Part shown: in pieces, positions 8,557 to 19,304 of the stretch
Layout: the number at the start of each line of letters is the position of its first letter
Numbering within the stretch: position 1 is the first letter of the stretch
Source: Kitasatospora paranensis
Lineage (GTDB): Bacteria > Actinomycetota > Actinomycetes > Streptomycetales > Streptomycetaceae
Direction: 5' to 3'
Length of the DNA stretch: 64,000 nucleotides
Assembly (NCBI RefSeq): GCF_039544005.1
Contig: NZ_BAABKV010000001.1
Coordinates: 3,038,001-3,102,000, forward strand
Notes under the pieces: model-generated
Seen by the model: the letters and a program-made list of their open reading frames with translations, nothing else
What the model was told of the DNA's origin: nothing
Database searches by the model: none
Program-made: the position numbers and the translations under genes

Positions 8557-11500
8557 TCACTCTGCGGCGCCGTCACCTTCGGCGGCCGCGGCCTTCTTGG
8601 CCGCCGCGCTCGTCCGCTTGGTGGCGGTCTTGCGGGCGGTGGTCTTCTTCGCCGCCGTGGTCTTCTTCGCCACGGCGGTCTTCTTGGCGGCGGCCTTGCG
8701 GGGGCGCGCTTCTTCGGCGCGGGCGCCTCGGCGTCCTCCTCGGCCGTCACGTCCTCCGCGGTCGCGTCGGCCTCCTCGGCCACCGGCTCGGCCTCGACGG
8801 CCGGCTCGGTGACGGGCTCGGCGACAGCGGCCGGCTCGGCCTCCGCGACGGGCTCGGCGGCCGGGGCCTCGGCGGCGGCCAGCGCGGCCTCCATGGCGGC
8901 CTCGGCACGGGCCTGCAGGACGACGATCTCGGCCTCGGCGGGCGCACCCGCCGGGGCGGTCGCCTTGCGCACCGCGCGGCGGCGGGTCCGGCCGGCCGGA
9001 GCCGCCGGGGCCTGGACCGCGGCGGGCTGCTCGACCACGGCCGCCTCGACGGCCACGGCCTCGACCGGCTCCGCGGCCTCCACGGCCTCCGTGAGCGCCT
9101 CGGCGGCGGCCTCCAGCGGCTCCTCCGCCTCGACGGCCTCCGTCAGCGGCTCCAGGGCCTCCAGGGCCTCCTCGCCGTCCTCGGTCAGCACCTCGGCATG
9201 CTGCTCGGCCTGCGCCGAGCCGCCCTTGCCGCGGCGGCGGCGCTTGCTGCTGCCGGCCGCCTCGCCGGACACCGGGGTGCCGCCCCCGCCGCCGTGGCTG
9301 TGCGGCTGGTCCATGTGGACGATGACGCCGCGGCCGTTGCAGTGCACGCAGGACTCCGAGAAGGACTCCAGCAGGCCCTGGCCGACCCGCTTGCGGGTCA
9401 TCTGCACCAGGCCGAGCGAGGTGACCTCGGCCACCTGGTGCTTGGTCCGGTCCCGGCCCAGGCACTCCAGCAGCCGGCGCAGCACCAGGTCGCGGTTGGA
9501 CTCCAGCACCATGTCGATGAAGTCGATCACGATGATGCCGCCGAGGTCGCGCAGCCGCAGCTGGCGGACGATCTCCTCGGCCGCCTCGATGTTGTTGCGG
9601 GTGACGGTCTCCTCGAGGTTGCCGCCCTGTCCGACGAACTTGCCGGTGTTGACGTCGACGACGATCATCGCCTCGGTGCGGTCGATCACCAGCGAACCGC
9701 CGCTCGGCAGCCAGACCTTGCGGTCCAGTGCCTTCATCAGCTGCTCGTCGATCCGGTACGTGGCGAACACGTCGACGTCCGAGGTCCACTTCTGGAGCCG
9801 CTCGGCGAGGTCCGGGGCGACGCCCGCGACGTAGTCGTGGATGGTGTTCCACGCCTCGGAGCCGCTGACGACGACCTTGGTGAAGTCCTCGTTGAAGATG
9901 TCGCGGACGACCCGGACGGTCATGTCCGGCTCGCCGTACAGCAGCACCGGGGCGTTGCCGCCGGCGACCTTCTTCTGGATGTCCTCCCACTGCTGCTGCA
10001 GGCGCTGGACGTCCGCGGTCAGCTCCTCCTCGCTGGCGCCCTCGGCGGCGGTGCGCACGATGACGCCCGCGTCGTCCGGGACGATCTTCTTGAGGATCTG
10101 CTTGAGACGGGCCCGCTCGTTCTCCGGCAGCTTGCGGGAGATACCGGTCATCGAGCCCTCGGGCACGTAGACCAGGTAGCGGCCGGGCAGCGAGATCTGG
10201 CTGGTCAGACGGGCGCCCTTGTGACCGATCGGGTCCTTGGAGACCTGGACGAGCACGGACTGGCCGGACTTGAGCACCGACTCGATCCGGCGCGGGCCGC
10301 CGTGGCCGCCGAGCGCACCGAAGTTGACCTCACCGGCGTACAGCACGGCGTTGCGGCCCTTGCCGATGTCGACGAAGGCGGCCTCCATCGACGGCAGCAC
10401 GTTCTGGACCTTGCCCAGGTACACGTTGCCGACGTACGAGGTGGCCTGCTCCTTGTTGACGTAGTGCTCGACCAGCACGCCGTCCTCGAGGACGCCGATC
10501 TGGGTGCGCTCGCCGTTCTGGCGCACCACCATCACCCGCTCGACGGACTCGCGGCGGGCCAGGAACTCGGCCTCGGTGATGATCGGCACCCGGCGGCGGC
10601 CCAGCTCGCGGCCCTCGCGGCGGCGCTGCTTCTTCGCCTCCAGACGGGTGGAGCCCTTGATGGACTGCACCTCGTCCGGGTCGAAGGACGGCTCGGTGGA
10701 GCGGCGGCGCGGCTCGCGCACCTTCACCACCGTGCGGACGCCGTCCTCACTGGTCTCGGGCTGCTCCCCGCCGCCCTCACCGCTGCGGCGGCGGCGACGG
10801 CGACGGCGACGCGAGGAGGACAGGCCGGCCGCGAGGTCGTCCTCGTCGTCCTCCGGCTCCTCGTCGGCACCCTCGTCCTCGGCGTGCGGCTGCTCGGCGG
10901 CGGTCTCGGCGGCCTCCGGCTCCTCGGCCTCACCGCGGCGGCGGCGACGGCCGCCCCGGCGGCGACGGCGGGACGGACGGCCGTCCTCCTCCCAGTCGCC
11001 CTCCGGCTCCGGGCCGGCGGCGGGCGCCTCGACGGCGGCCTCCTCCTGGGCGCGGGCGGCCGGGGCCTCGGCCTGCACCGGACGGGCCGGGGCGGCGGCC
11101 GGAGCCGGGGCCGGGGCCTGGGTGCGGGACGGGGTCTGCACCCGGACGGAGGTGCGGACGCGGCGGCGGCGGCCGACACCGCTGTACTCGAACTCCTCCT
11201 CCTCGGAGGAGCCGGCCGGGGCAGTGGCCGGCTTCGACGTGGCGGTCGCCTTCTGCGCGGACGACTTCTGCGCGGCGGCCGGAGCCTGGGCGGCGGCCGG
11301 AGCCTGGGCCGCGGCCTTGGCCGGGGCCTGGGCGGCGGCGGCCGGCGCGGTGTAGGGCGCGGGCTCCTGGAAGACCGGCGCCTGGAAGATCGCGGTCGAC
11401 GGGCGGACGGCGCGGCGGCGGACGCGGTGCGTCGGCTCGGGCTCGGCGACGGGGGCGGGGGTCTCGGCGGCGGGCTCCTCGACGGCCTCGGCCTCCTCGT

Positions 11501-12104
11501 CCTCCTCCACCGGCTCGGCAGGGGTCTCGACGACGACCTGCGCCGGCTCGACCACACGGCGACGGCTGCGGCGGGCGGGCTTCTCGGCGGGCTCGGCCTG
11601 CGGCTCGGCGGCGACCGGGGCATCGACGGCCTGCGGCTCGGCGGCGACCGGGGCGGCCTCCGGCGCACCGGCCGGGGCCTCGGCGCGCTTACGGGTACGG
11701 CGGGCACGGACCGGCTTCTCGGCGGCCTCGGCGGGCGCCTCGACGGCGGCCGGGGCCTCGACGGCCTGCGGCTCGGCGGCGACCGGGGCATCGACGGCCT
11801 GCGGCTCGGCGGCGACCGGGGCGGCCTCCGGCGCACCGGCCGGGGCCTCGGCGCGCTTACGGGTACGGCGGGCACGGACCGGCTTCTCGGCGGCCTCGGC
11901 GGGCGCCTCGACGGCGGCCGGGGCCTCGACGGCCTGCGGCTCGGCCGGCACGACCGTCTCCGCGCTCTCGGCGGCGGCGCCCTGCGGGGCACCGGCCGGG
12001 CGGGAGACCGCCCGGCGCCGGCGACGCGGCGGGGCGGCGGAGGTGCCGTCGGCGGAACCCTCGGCCGGTTCCGCAGCGGACTGCGGTTCGGTGTTCTCAA
12101 GCAT
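8557..12104 (-). CDS. rne: RNase E/G family endoribonuclease, apparent frameshift near the 3' end
   Basis: A roughly 1,182-residue endoribonuclease that processes rRNA and starts mRNA decay. The catalytic core sits in the middle: an S1-type segment (about residues 535-590), the metal-binding aspartates in IVVDVNTGKFVG (about 815) and IIVIDFIDM (about 858), and the zinc-link cysteines in ESCVHCNGRG (about 920). Long disordered Ala/Glu/Pro/Arg-rich arms flank it, as in other streptomycete enzymes. The N-terminal arm carries a 56-residue tandem repeat. At the run of five G at 8700-8704 the frame shifts; adding one base gives the natural Lys/Ala-rich end finishing EGDGAAE at 8557. The start ATG at 12104 begins MLENTEPQSAAEP. 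Confidence 0.92.
11595..11930 (-). repeat. two perfect tandem copies of a 168-bp unit inside rne
   Basis: Copy one is 11595-11762, copy two 11763-11930, and a 15-base partial third copy follows. The unit is 168 bp, exactly 56 codons, so copy-number change keeps the frame. It encodes a disordered Ala/Glu/Pro segment with a basic RARRTRKRAEAPAG core. The copies look identical at the nucleotide level. Confidence 0.85.
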
Positions 12105-12453
12105 GCGGGTGGATCTCCCGTCAGGCCCCCGGGCTCCGCATCCGGGCACGGCTCGACACCTGGGTCACGGTCGCACGCGGTGATCGCGTGCCGACGCCCA
12201 CGGTGCCGCCGGGCGGGCGCGAGGCCGCACAGAGGCTCGTAGTCTGGCTCGGCACTCGCAGGGTGCGGGGTGCCGAAAGTCTTCTGGTCCGACCAGTCTT
12301 CTCGTGTGTCCGGGAAGGGCCGCGAGGCCCGTCCGTCTACGACGGCGCTCGCTCCCCTGGGAAGCCGCGGGGACCTGGGGAGCCAGCGACCCGGTGGCGG
12401 GTCCTGGCTCCCGCCCGCTCGGCGGTCGGCGAAGGCGCGCAGCCGTACAGCCG
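12105..12453. other. intergenic leader of rne with an upstream terminator
   Basis: A 349-base gap between the start of rne and the end of the upstream radical-SAM-linked gene, both on the minus strand. It holds the terminator hairpin at 12378-12412 and then about 270 bases that should contain the rne promoter and 5' leader. Long leaders are common for RNase E genes because they are autoregulated, but I could not define a specific structure here. Confidence 0.4.
12378..12412 (-). terminator. hairpin after the TIGR03936-type gene
   Basis: Inverted repeat GGGAGCCAG-C-GACCCG / CGGGTC-CTGGCTCCC with loop GTGG, one bulged base, 41 bases past the stop codon at 12454. Confidence 0.65.
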
Positions 12454-13217
12454 CTACTGCGCGGCCACGGCCGCGGCGCGATCGAGCGCCAGCGGGTCGG
12501 TCACCGTGCCGGTCTCCTCGTCGAGCGGCCCCTGCGCCAGCCTGGTCACCTCAGCGGGGACCGGCGGCGCCAGGTCGGCCGTCGCACGGAGACCGGACAA
12601 AACGTCGTCGGGTCGTACGGCGGGTGTGGCGTGTCGTACTACCAGCCGCAGTATCGCACAGGGTGTGCCCGCACGAACATCGTCGGCACGCTCTGTGGCA
12701 GTGTCGTGACCATCGCCGACCTGCGGGGGAGAACCTGGAGCACCGAAACGGCCCCGCGGGCGTCGAACACCCGGACCCCGTTCTTGGTCATCCGCCGGAC
12801 CTCGACCTGCTCGCTGGCCAGGAACGCGGCGACCGCGCGGGCCGCCTCGTCGAGCTCCACGCCGGGCAGCCGCAGCTGCCACTCGGAGGCCTCCAGCCGC
12901 TCCACGAAGTTCGCGGTGCGGGCCTCGACGGCGTCGATCACGTCCAGGCCGGGCGGCAACGACTCGTCCAGCTGCGCGCGCAGCGCCTCGGGGTCGCGGG
13001 CCTCGGCGAGGCCGATCTCCACGTACTCGGCCTCGCTGGCGACACCGGTCGGCGCCGCATTGGCGTACGACACCTTGGGGTGCGGGGTGAAGCCGGCGGA
13101 ATAGGCCATCGGGACGGCCGAGCGGCGGAGCGCGCGCTCCAGCGCCCGCTGGAAGTCCCGGTGGCTGGTGAAGCGCAGACGGCCACGCTTGGTGTAGCGG
13201 AGACGGATGCGCTGCAC
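12454..13217 (-). CDS. TIGR03936 (DUF2344) radical-SAM-linked protein, apparent frameshift
   Basis: The GTG at 13217 starts a protein beginning QRIRLRYTKRGRLRFTSHRDF, the signature of the DUF2344/TIGR03936 family, with GFTPHPKVSYANAAPTG. Members sit next to, or fuse with, the TIGR03960 radical SAM protein, as here. The first frame ends early in a non-conserved tail. The conserved end, CAILRLVVRHATPAVRPDDV and LAQGPLDEETGTVTD, lies one frame away. One added base in the five-G run at 12725-12729 joins them into 254 residues (…VLQVLPPQVGDGHD…). The biochemical role of the pair is unknown. Confidence 0.85.
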
Positions 13218-13356
13218 CGTCGGCGCGGGCGGGGGACCGTCGGGCGTGCGGCGTGCCAGGGCTGCTCAGTCCTTCGTCAGTGTCCCGTCCGGCCCAGGGA
13301 CGGCCGGATTCTTGTCATGACAAGCCTACGCGCCCCGGACCCGCCGCTTCGCCCGG

Positions 13357-14456
13357 TCACCCCACAAGGGCCGCCCGGACCTCCCGGACCACCCGCCGGA
13401 TCTCGTCCCGGGCGGGCCACCACACCTCCCGCCGCAGCCACCGGCAGGGCCGCACCACCAGGTACCGCCAGAGCCGGCCGCCCAGCCGCCAGGCCCGCAC
13501 CACCGCGCGGCCGAGCTCGCGCAGCACCGGGCGCAGCAGGCGCCGCCAGCACCACGCGACCGGCACCAGCAGCAGCTCCAGCACCTCGGCCACCGCCCGG
13601 ACGGCCGCGGCCAGCAGCCGCAGCAGGAGCCCGGCACCCGGCACCAGCACCCGCCGGACGAACAGCACGATCCCGCGCCCGAGCAGCCCGGTCGCCGCGG
13701 CCACCAGGGCGAGAGCGGCGCCGATGGCGGCCGCCAGCGCCCGTACCCCGGGCAGCAGCACCCGGGTCGCCAGCAGGCGCAGCGGGGCCGCCAGCAGGTG
13801 CTGCAGCGACCACTCCAGCGCCGTGCCCACACCCAGCAGGACGGCGAGCAGCAGCCGGCCGAAGGGCACCAGCACGTACCGGCCGAACCAGGTCAGCGGC
13901 ACGACGACCAGCACCCGGCCGACCGCGCCCGCCCCCGCCGCCAGCCGGCGCAGCAGCTCCGCCAGCAGCCGGCCCACCGGCACGACCACCCCCGGTGCAA
14001 GCAGCGGGCGGGCCGGACGAGCAGCACCGCCGCCAGCCACGCGACGGCCGCGCCGAATCCGCGGGCCGCGGCCACCAGCAGGACACCGAACGGCCGCAGC
14101 ACGCGGCGCCCGAACCAGCGGGCCGGGGCCACGACGAGCGTCCGCCACGCCCACCCGAGCGCCCGTCCGGCGGCCCGGAGACAGCCGCGCAGCAGCTCCA
14201 CCGCCCTCCGGCACGACCGGGCCACGGCCAGCCCCACCGGGCGCAGCAGCCGGCGGTACAGCAGCAGCGCGAGCCCACGGACGGCGCCGTCCGCCCACCG
14301 CCCGGCCGCCGCCAGCACCCGGCCGGCCGGCCGCAGCACGACCAGCGCCGCCTCCCAGGCGAACCGGAGCGGCACCACCACCAGCAGCGCGAACACCCGC
14401 GCCGGCACCCGGACGAAGGCGACCAGGCACCCCTCGGCGGGTCTGCCGTCCTCCAT
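13357..14456 (-). CDS. repetitive hydrophobic, Arg-rich membrane protein, apparent frameshift
   Basis: A 366-residue protein of unknown function made almost only of Ala, Leu, Val and Arg. It is restored by adding one base to the five-C run at 13989-13993. It contains repeated modules of the form VVxPxxWFGRxVLxPFGxLL (residues 108-128 and 184-204) with weaker versions near 26, 157, 233, 270 and 296. Hydrophobic stretches alternate with short basic clusters, so it is either a multi-pass membrane protein or a set of amphipathic helices lying on the membrane. It lies between the radical SAM gene and its TIGR03936 partner, all on the minus strand. No family is recognised. Confidence 0.65.
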
Positions 14457-14472
14457 TGCGTCTCCTCATGGG

Positions 14473-14514
14473 CCGACGGCCCTCCCCGGCAGTACACCGG
14501 AGGAGGGCCGTCGG
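14473..14514 (-). terminator. hairpin after the radical SAM gene
   Basis: Inverted repeat CCGACGGCCCTCC / GGAGGGCCGTCGG with an inner CCGG/CCGG pair, 16 bases past the radical SAM stop. It separates that gene from the repetitive membrane protein gene. Confidence 0.65.
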
Positions 14515-14530
14515 GTTGCGCACGGACGGG

Positions 14531-16459
<1,929 letters not shown>

Positions 16460-16746
16460 GCGCAAGGACCTTTTTCGGAGAAAACAGGTGACCCTCAAGG
16501 GTAGCCGAACGCGGACGGGTGCCGTTCTGGTGCGCCCGGGCGCGGAGGCCGGGGCGCGGGCGCCGGAGCCCGGGGCGCGTGCGCTTCCCCTGCACCCCAC
16601 CGGTGTTGACACGCTCTGTGCACCCGTGGACTACTGGCAGGGCACCCCCGCGTCATCGCGCACCGCCGACCCAACGGAGCCAGCTGTGACCAATCAGAGT
16701 GTGAGCCAAGGGAGTTCGCACGAGGTCGACAGGGGCAACTGAGCCC

Positions 16747-18057
16747 ATGAACGAGACTGGGGTCCGGGTGGCGGGTGCCCGGCACGGCGGCCTGGGCGGA
16801 TTCGTCGGGGCATCGCAGGCAGCGGCCCGGGCGGCCCGGCTGGCCCGGCTGCATCCGGGGCTGGTGGCCCTGCGGCAGGTGGGCACCTCCCGCGGCGGAC
16901 GGCCGCTGCTGCTGCTCTCGGTCGGCGACGGGCCCCGGCACGTGCTGGCGGTCGGCGGCCCGCATCCGAACGAGCCGGTCGGCACCGCCACCGCCCTGCA
17001 CCTGGCCGAGCGCGCCGTCCGGGAGCCGCGGCTGCGCCGCGGCTCGTCGGTCACCTGGAACTTCCTGCTCTGTCTGGACCCGGACGGCGCCGCACTGACC
17101 GAGGGCTGGCTGCGCGGGCCGCTCACCATGGAGCGGCACTACCGGTACTTCTACCGGCCCGCGGTGGACGGGCAGCCGGAGTGGCTGCCGCCGGCCGGCG
17201 CCGGGTGGGCGGTGCTGCCGGAGACGGCGGCGCTCACCGGGGTCATCGACGAGCTGCGGCCGTTCCTGCAGTGCTCCCTGCACGGCGTGGACGTCGGCGG
17301 CAGCTTCGTCCAGCTGACCGGTGAGGTGCCGGGGCTCGCGGAGCCGTTCGCCCGGTCCGCCGCCGAGGCCGGCGTCCCGCTGGAGCGGGGCCCGTACGAC
17401 GCGTTCCGCTGGCCGAGCCCGGGCCCCGGCACCTATCTGATGCCGGCGGTGGACCGCGGCGAGGACGAGGGACTGACCGAGGACCCGGCCTGCTCCACCT
17501 GGACGCACGCCCAGCGGTACGGGGCGGTGACGGCCGTGGTGGAGGTGCCGATGTGGGCCACGACGGTGGTCGCCGACCGGGCGCCCTCGGCGGATCCGGA
17601 GGGCGAACTCGCCGCCGCGGCCCGCATCCTGCGGGCGGAGCACGAGCCGCTGGCCGAACTGCTGGCCCAGATCCGGCCGCTGCTGCGCACCCCGCACGGG
17701 CCGCTGCTGCGGTCGGTGGAGTGGCACCTCGCGGTGGCGCCGCGGCAGGCCGGGGAGTGGGAGCCGGCCGCGGTCGCGGCCGGGCGCGGGCCGCTGTCCG
17801 AGCTCACCCGGGCCGATCTGGCGGGCATCGAGATCCAGACCCACCGGATGCCGCTGCGGATCACGGCGATGCTGGCCCGGCTGCTGGCCGACGCGGAGGG
17901 GCCGGCCGTGGGTGCGCTGCGGCAGCGGGCGGCGCGGCTGGTCGCGGAGCGCTGCACCCGGCTGCGGGGACGCTTCGGCACCCGCTGGGTGCCGGTGCGC
18001 GACCAGGTGGCGCACCAGGCGCGGACGGTGGTGGCGGTCTTCGACGGCCTGGCGTAG
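16747..18057 (+). CDS. M14-family zinc carboxypeptidase-like protein
   Basis: A 436-residue protein starting at the ATG at 16747. The segment LAVGGPHPNEPVGTATAL (H73, E76) is the HxxE zinc-ligand pair of the M14 carboxypeptidase/deacylase family, with a later histidine in LQCSLHGVDVGG as the likely third ligand. There is no signal peptide, so it probably works in the cytoplasm, hydrolysing a C-terminal amino acid or an amide bond of a small peptide. It is transcribed divergently from the radical SAM gene across a 287-base spacer and converges on rodA. The substrate is unknown. Confidence 0.8.
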   Translation: MNETGVRVAGARHGGLGGFVGASQAAARAARLARLHPGLVALRQVGTSRGGRPLLLLSVGDGPRHVLAVGGPHPNEPVGTATALHLAERAVREPRLRRGSSVTWNFLLCLDPDGAALTEGWLRGPLTMERHYRYFYRPAVDGQPEWLPPAGAGWAVLPETAALTGVIDELRPFLQCSLHGVDVGGSFVQLTGEVPGLAEPFARSAAEAGVPLERGPYDAFRWPSPGPGTYLMPAVDRGEDEGLTEDPACSTWTHAQRYGAVTAVVEVPMWATTVVADRAPSADPEGELAAAARILRAEHEPLAELLAQIRPLLRTPHGPLLRSVEWHLAVAPRQAGEWEPAAVAAGRGPLSELTRADLAGIEIQTHRMPLRITAMLARLLADAEGPAVGALRQRAARLVAERCTRLRGRFGTRWVPVRDQVAHQARTVVAVFDGLA

Positions 18058-18062
18058 CGGAC

Positions 18063-18097
18063 GTCGGCGCCGGCCCCGTTGCGGAGCCGGCGCCGAC
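18063..18097. terminator. bidirectional hairpin between convergent genes
   Basis: 12-bp perfect inverted repeat GTCGGCGCCGGC / GCCGGCGCCGAC with an 11-base loop, between the M14 peptidase stop (18057) and the rodA stop (18105). It serves both directions. Confidence 0.7.
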
Positions 18098-18104
18098 GCG
18101 GGGG

Positions 18105-19304
18105 TCAGATCCCTATCGGCCGCTGGGCCCGGACGGACTGGAGCAGGCCGATGGCGATCCAGACCGCGAACATCGACGAGCCGCCGTAGGAGACGAACGG
18201 CAGCGGGATGCCGGCGACCGGCATGATGCCGAGGTTCATCCCGATGTTCTCGAACGCCTGGAAGGCGAACCAGGTGACCACGCCGGCGGCGAGGACGGTG
18301 CCGTACAGGTCGGTGGCCTGGCGGGCGATCCGGCAGCCGCGCCAGAGGATCACCCCGAGCAGGCCGATCAGGGTCAGCCCGCCGACGAAGCCGAGCTCCT
18401 CGCCGACGACGCTGAAGACGAAGTCGGTCTGCTGCTCGGGGACGAACTGGCCGGTGGTCTGGAAGCCGTGGAACAGGCCCATGCCGGTGAGGCCGCCCGA
18501 GCCGATCGCGATCCGGGCCTGGGCGGTGTTGTAGCCGACGCCCGCCGGGTCGAGCGCGGGGTTGGCGAAGGCCGCGAAGCGGTCGATCTGGTACTTGCTG
18601 AGCACGCCGAGCTTCCAGATCACCACGGCGCCGGCGCCGCCGGCCGCGATCAGGCCGAACACCCAGCGGTTGGCGGCGCCGGAGGCCAGCAGGATGCCCA
18701 TGATGACGACGGCCATCACCATCACGGAGCCGAGGTCGGGCATCAGCATGATGATGCCCATCGGCAGGGCGGCCAGCAGCAGGGCCCGCACCACGCTGCG
18801 GTCCGAGGGGAACTCCCGTTCGCCCGCGTCGACCTGGGCGGAGAGCACGACCGCCATCATCACCACGATGGCCAGCTTGGCGAACTCGGCGGGCTGCAGC
18901 GAGAAGCCGCCGCCGAACTGGATCCAGGAGTGGGCGCCGTTGATGGTGGAGCCGAGCGGGCTGAGCGTGGCGGCGAGCATGAGCAGCACGGCGATGTAGA
19001 AGAACGGCACGGCGGTGCGCAGCCGGCGTGTCCCTATGGCGACGGTGATCCCGCACAGCGCGATGCCGACCATGGTGTTGGTGAGGTGCCGGTACAGGAA
19101 GTACTGCGGGTCGCCATGGGTGAGGGCATCCCGGCCGCGGGTGGCGGACCAGACCAGCAGCGAGCTGCCCAGGGAGAGGGCGAGCGCCGCCAGGACCATG
19201 ATCCAGTCCATCCGGCGCAGCGGCGCGTCCTTGGCGAGGGCCCGGGAGATCCCGCCGCGCTGGGGGGCGAGCCGGACGGTGCGGTACGAGCCGTAGGAGG
19301 TCAT
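18105..19304 (-). CDS. rodA: RodA/FtsW-type peptidoglycan polymerase
   Basis: A 399-residue multi-pass membrane protein of the SEDS family, which polymerises lipid II into glycan strands with a partner class B penicillin-binding protein. Conserved stretches include GAHSWIQFGGGFSLQPAEFAK and the late GVVTWFAFQAFENIGMNLGIMPVAGIPLPFVSYGGSS. Its ATG overlaps the stop of the PBP2 gene in an ATGA junction, so translation is coupled. In streptomycetes the SEDS gene of this cluster is sfr and works in spore-wall formation. It is the last gene of the mreBCD-mrdA-rodA unit. Confidence 0.95.
   Translation of the reverse strand: MTSYGSYRTVRLAPQRGGISRALAKDAPLRRMDWIMVLAALALSLGSSLLVWSATRGRDALTHGDPQYFLYRHLTNTMVGIALCGITVAIGTRRLRTAVPFFYIAVLLMLAATLSPLGSTINGAHSWIQFGGGFSLQPAEFAKLAIVVMMAVVLSAQVDAGEREFPSDRSVVRALLLAALPMGIIMLMPDLGSVMVMAVVIMGILLASGAANRWVFGLIAAGGAGAVVIWKLGVLSKYQIDRFAAFANPALDPAGVGYNTAQARIAIGSGGLTGMGLFHGFQTTGQFVPEQQTDFVFSVVGEELGFVGGLTLIGLLGVILWRGCRIARQATDLYGTVLAAGVVTWFAFQAFENIGMNLGIMPVAGIPLPFVSYGGSSMFAVWIAIGLLQSVRAQRPIGI

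Noticed and set aside
11595..11945. Tandem repeat considered as a CRISPR-like or satellite array
   Set aside because: The unit is 168 bp, in frame inside rne, without spacers.
8424..12242. Open frame of 1,272 codons on the plus strand opposite rne
   Set aside because: It is the antisense shadow of the RNase E/G gene. Its composition (long Gly/Leu/Arg runs) mirrors the GC bias of the true coding strand.
16606..16637. TTGACA with a downstream TACTGG as a sigma-70 promoter between the radical SAM and M14 genes
   Set aside because: The spacing is about 20 bases and the -10 match is poor, so I do not list it.
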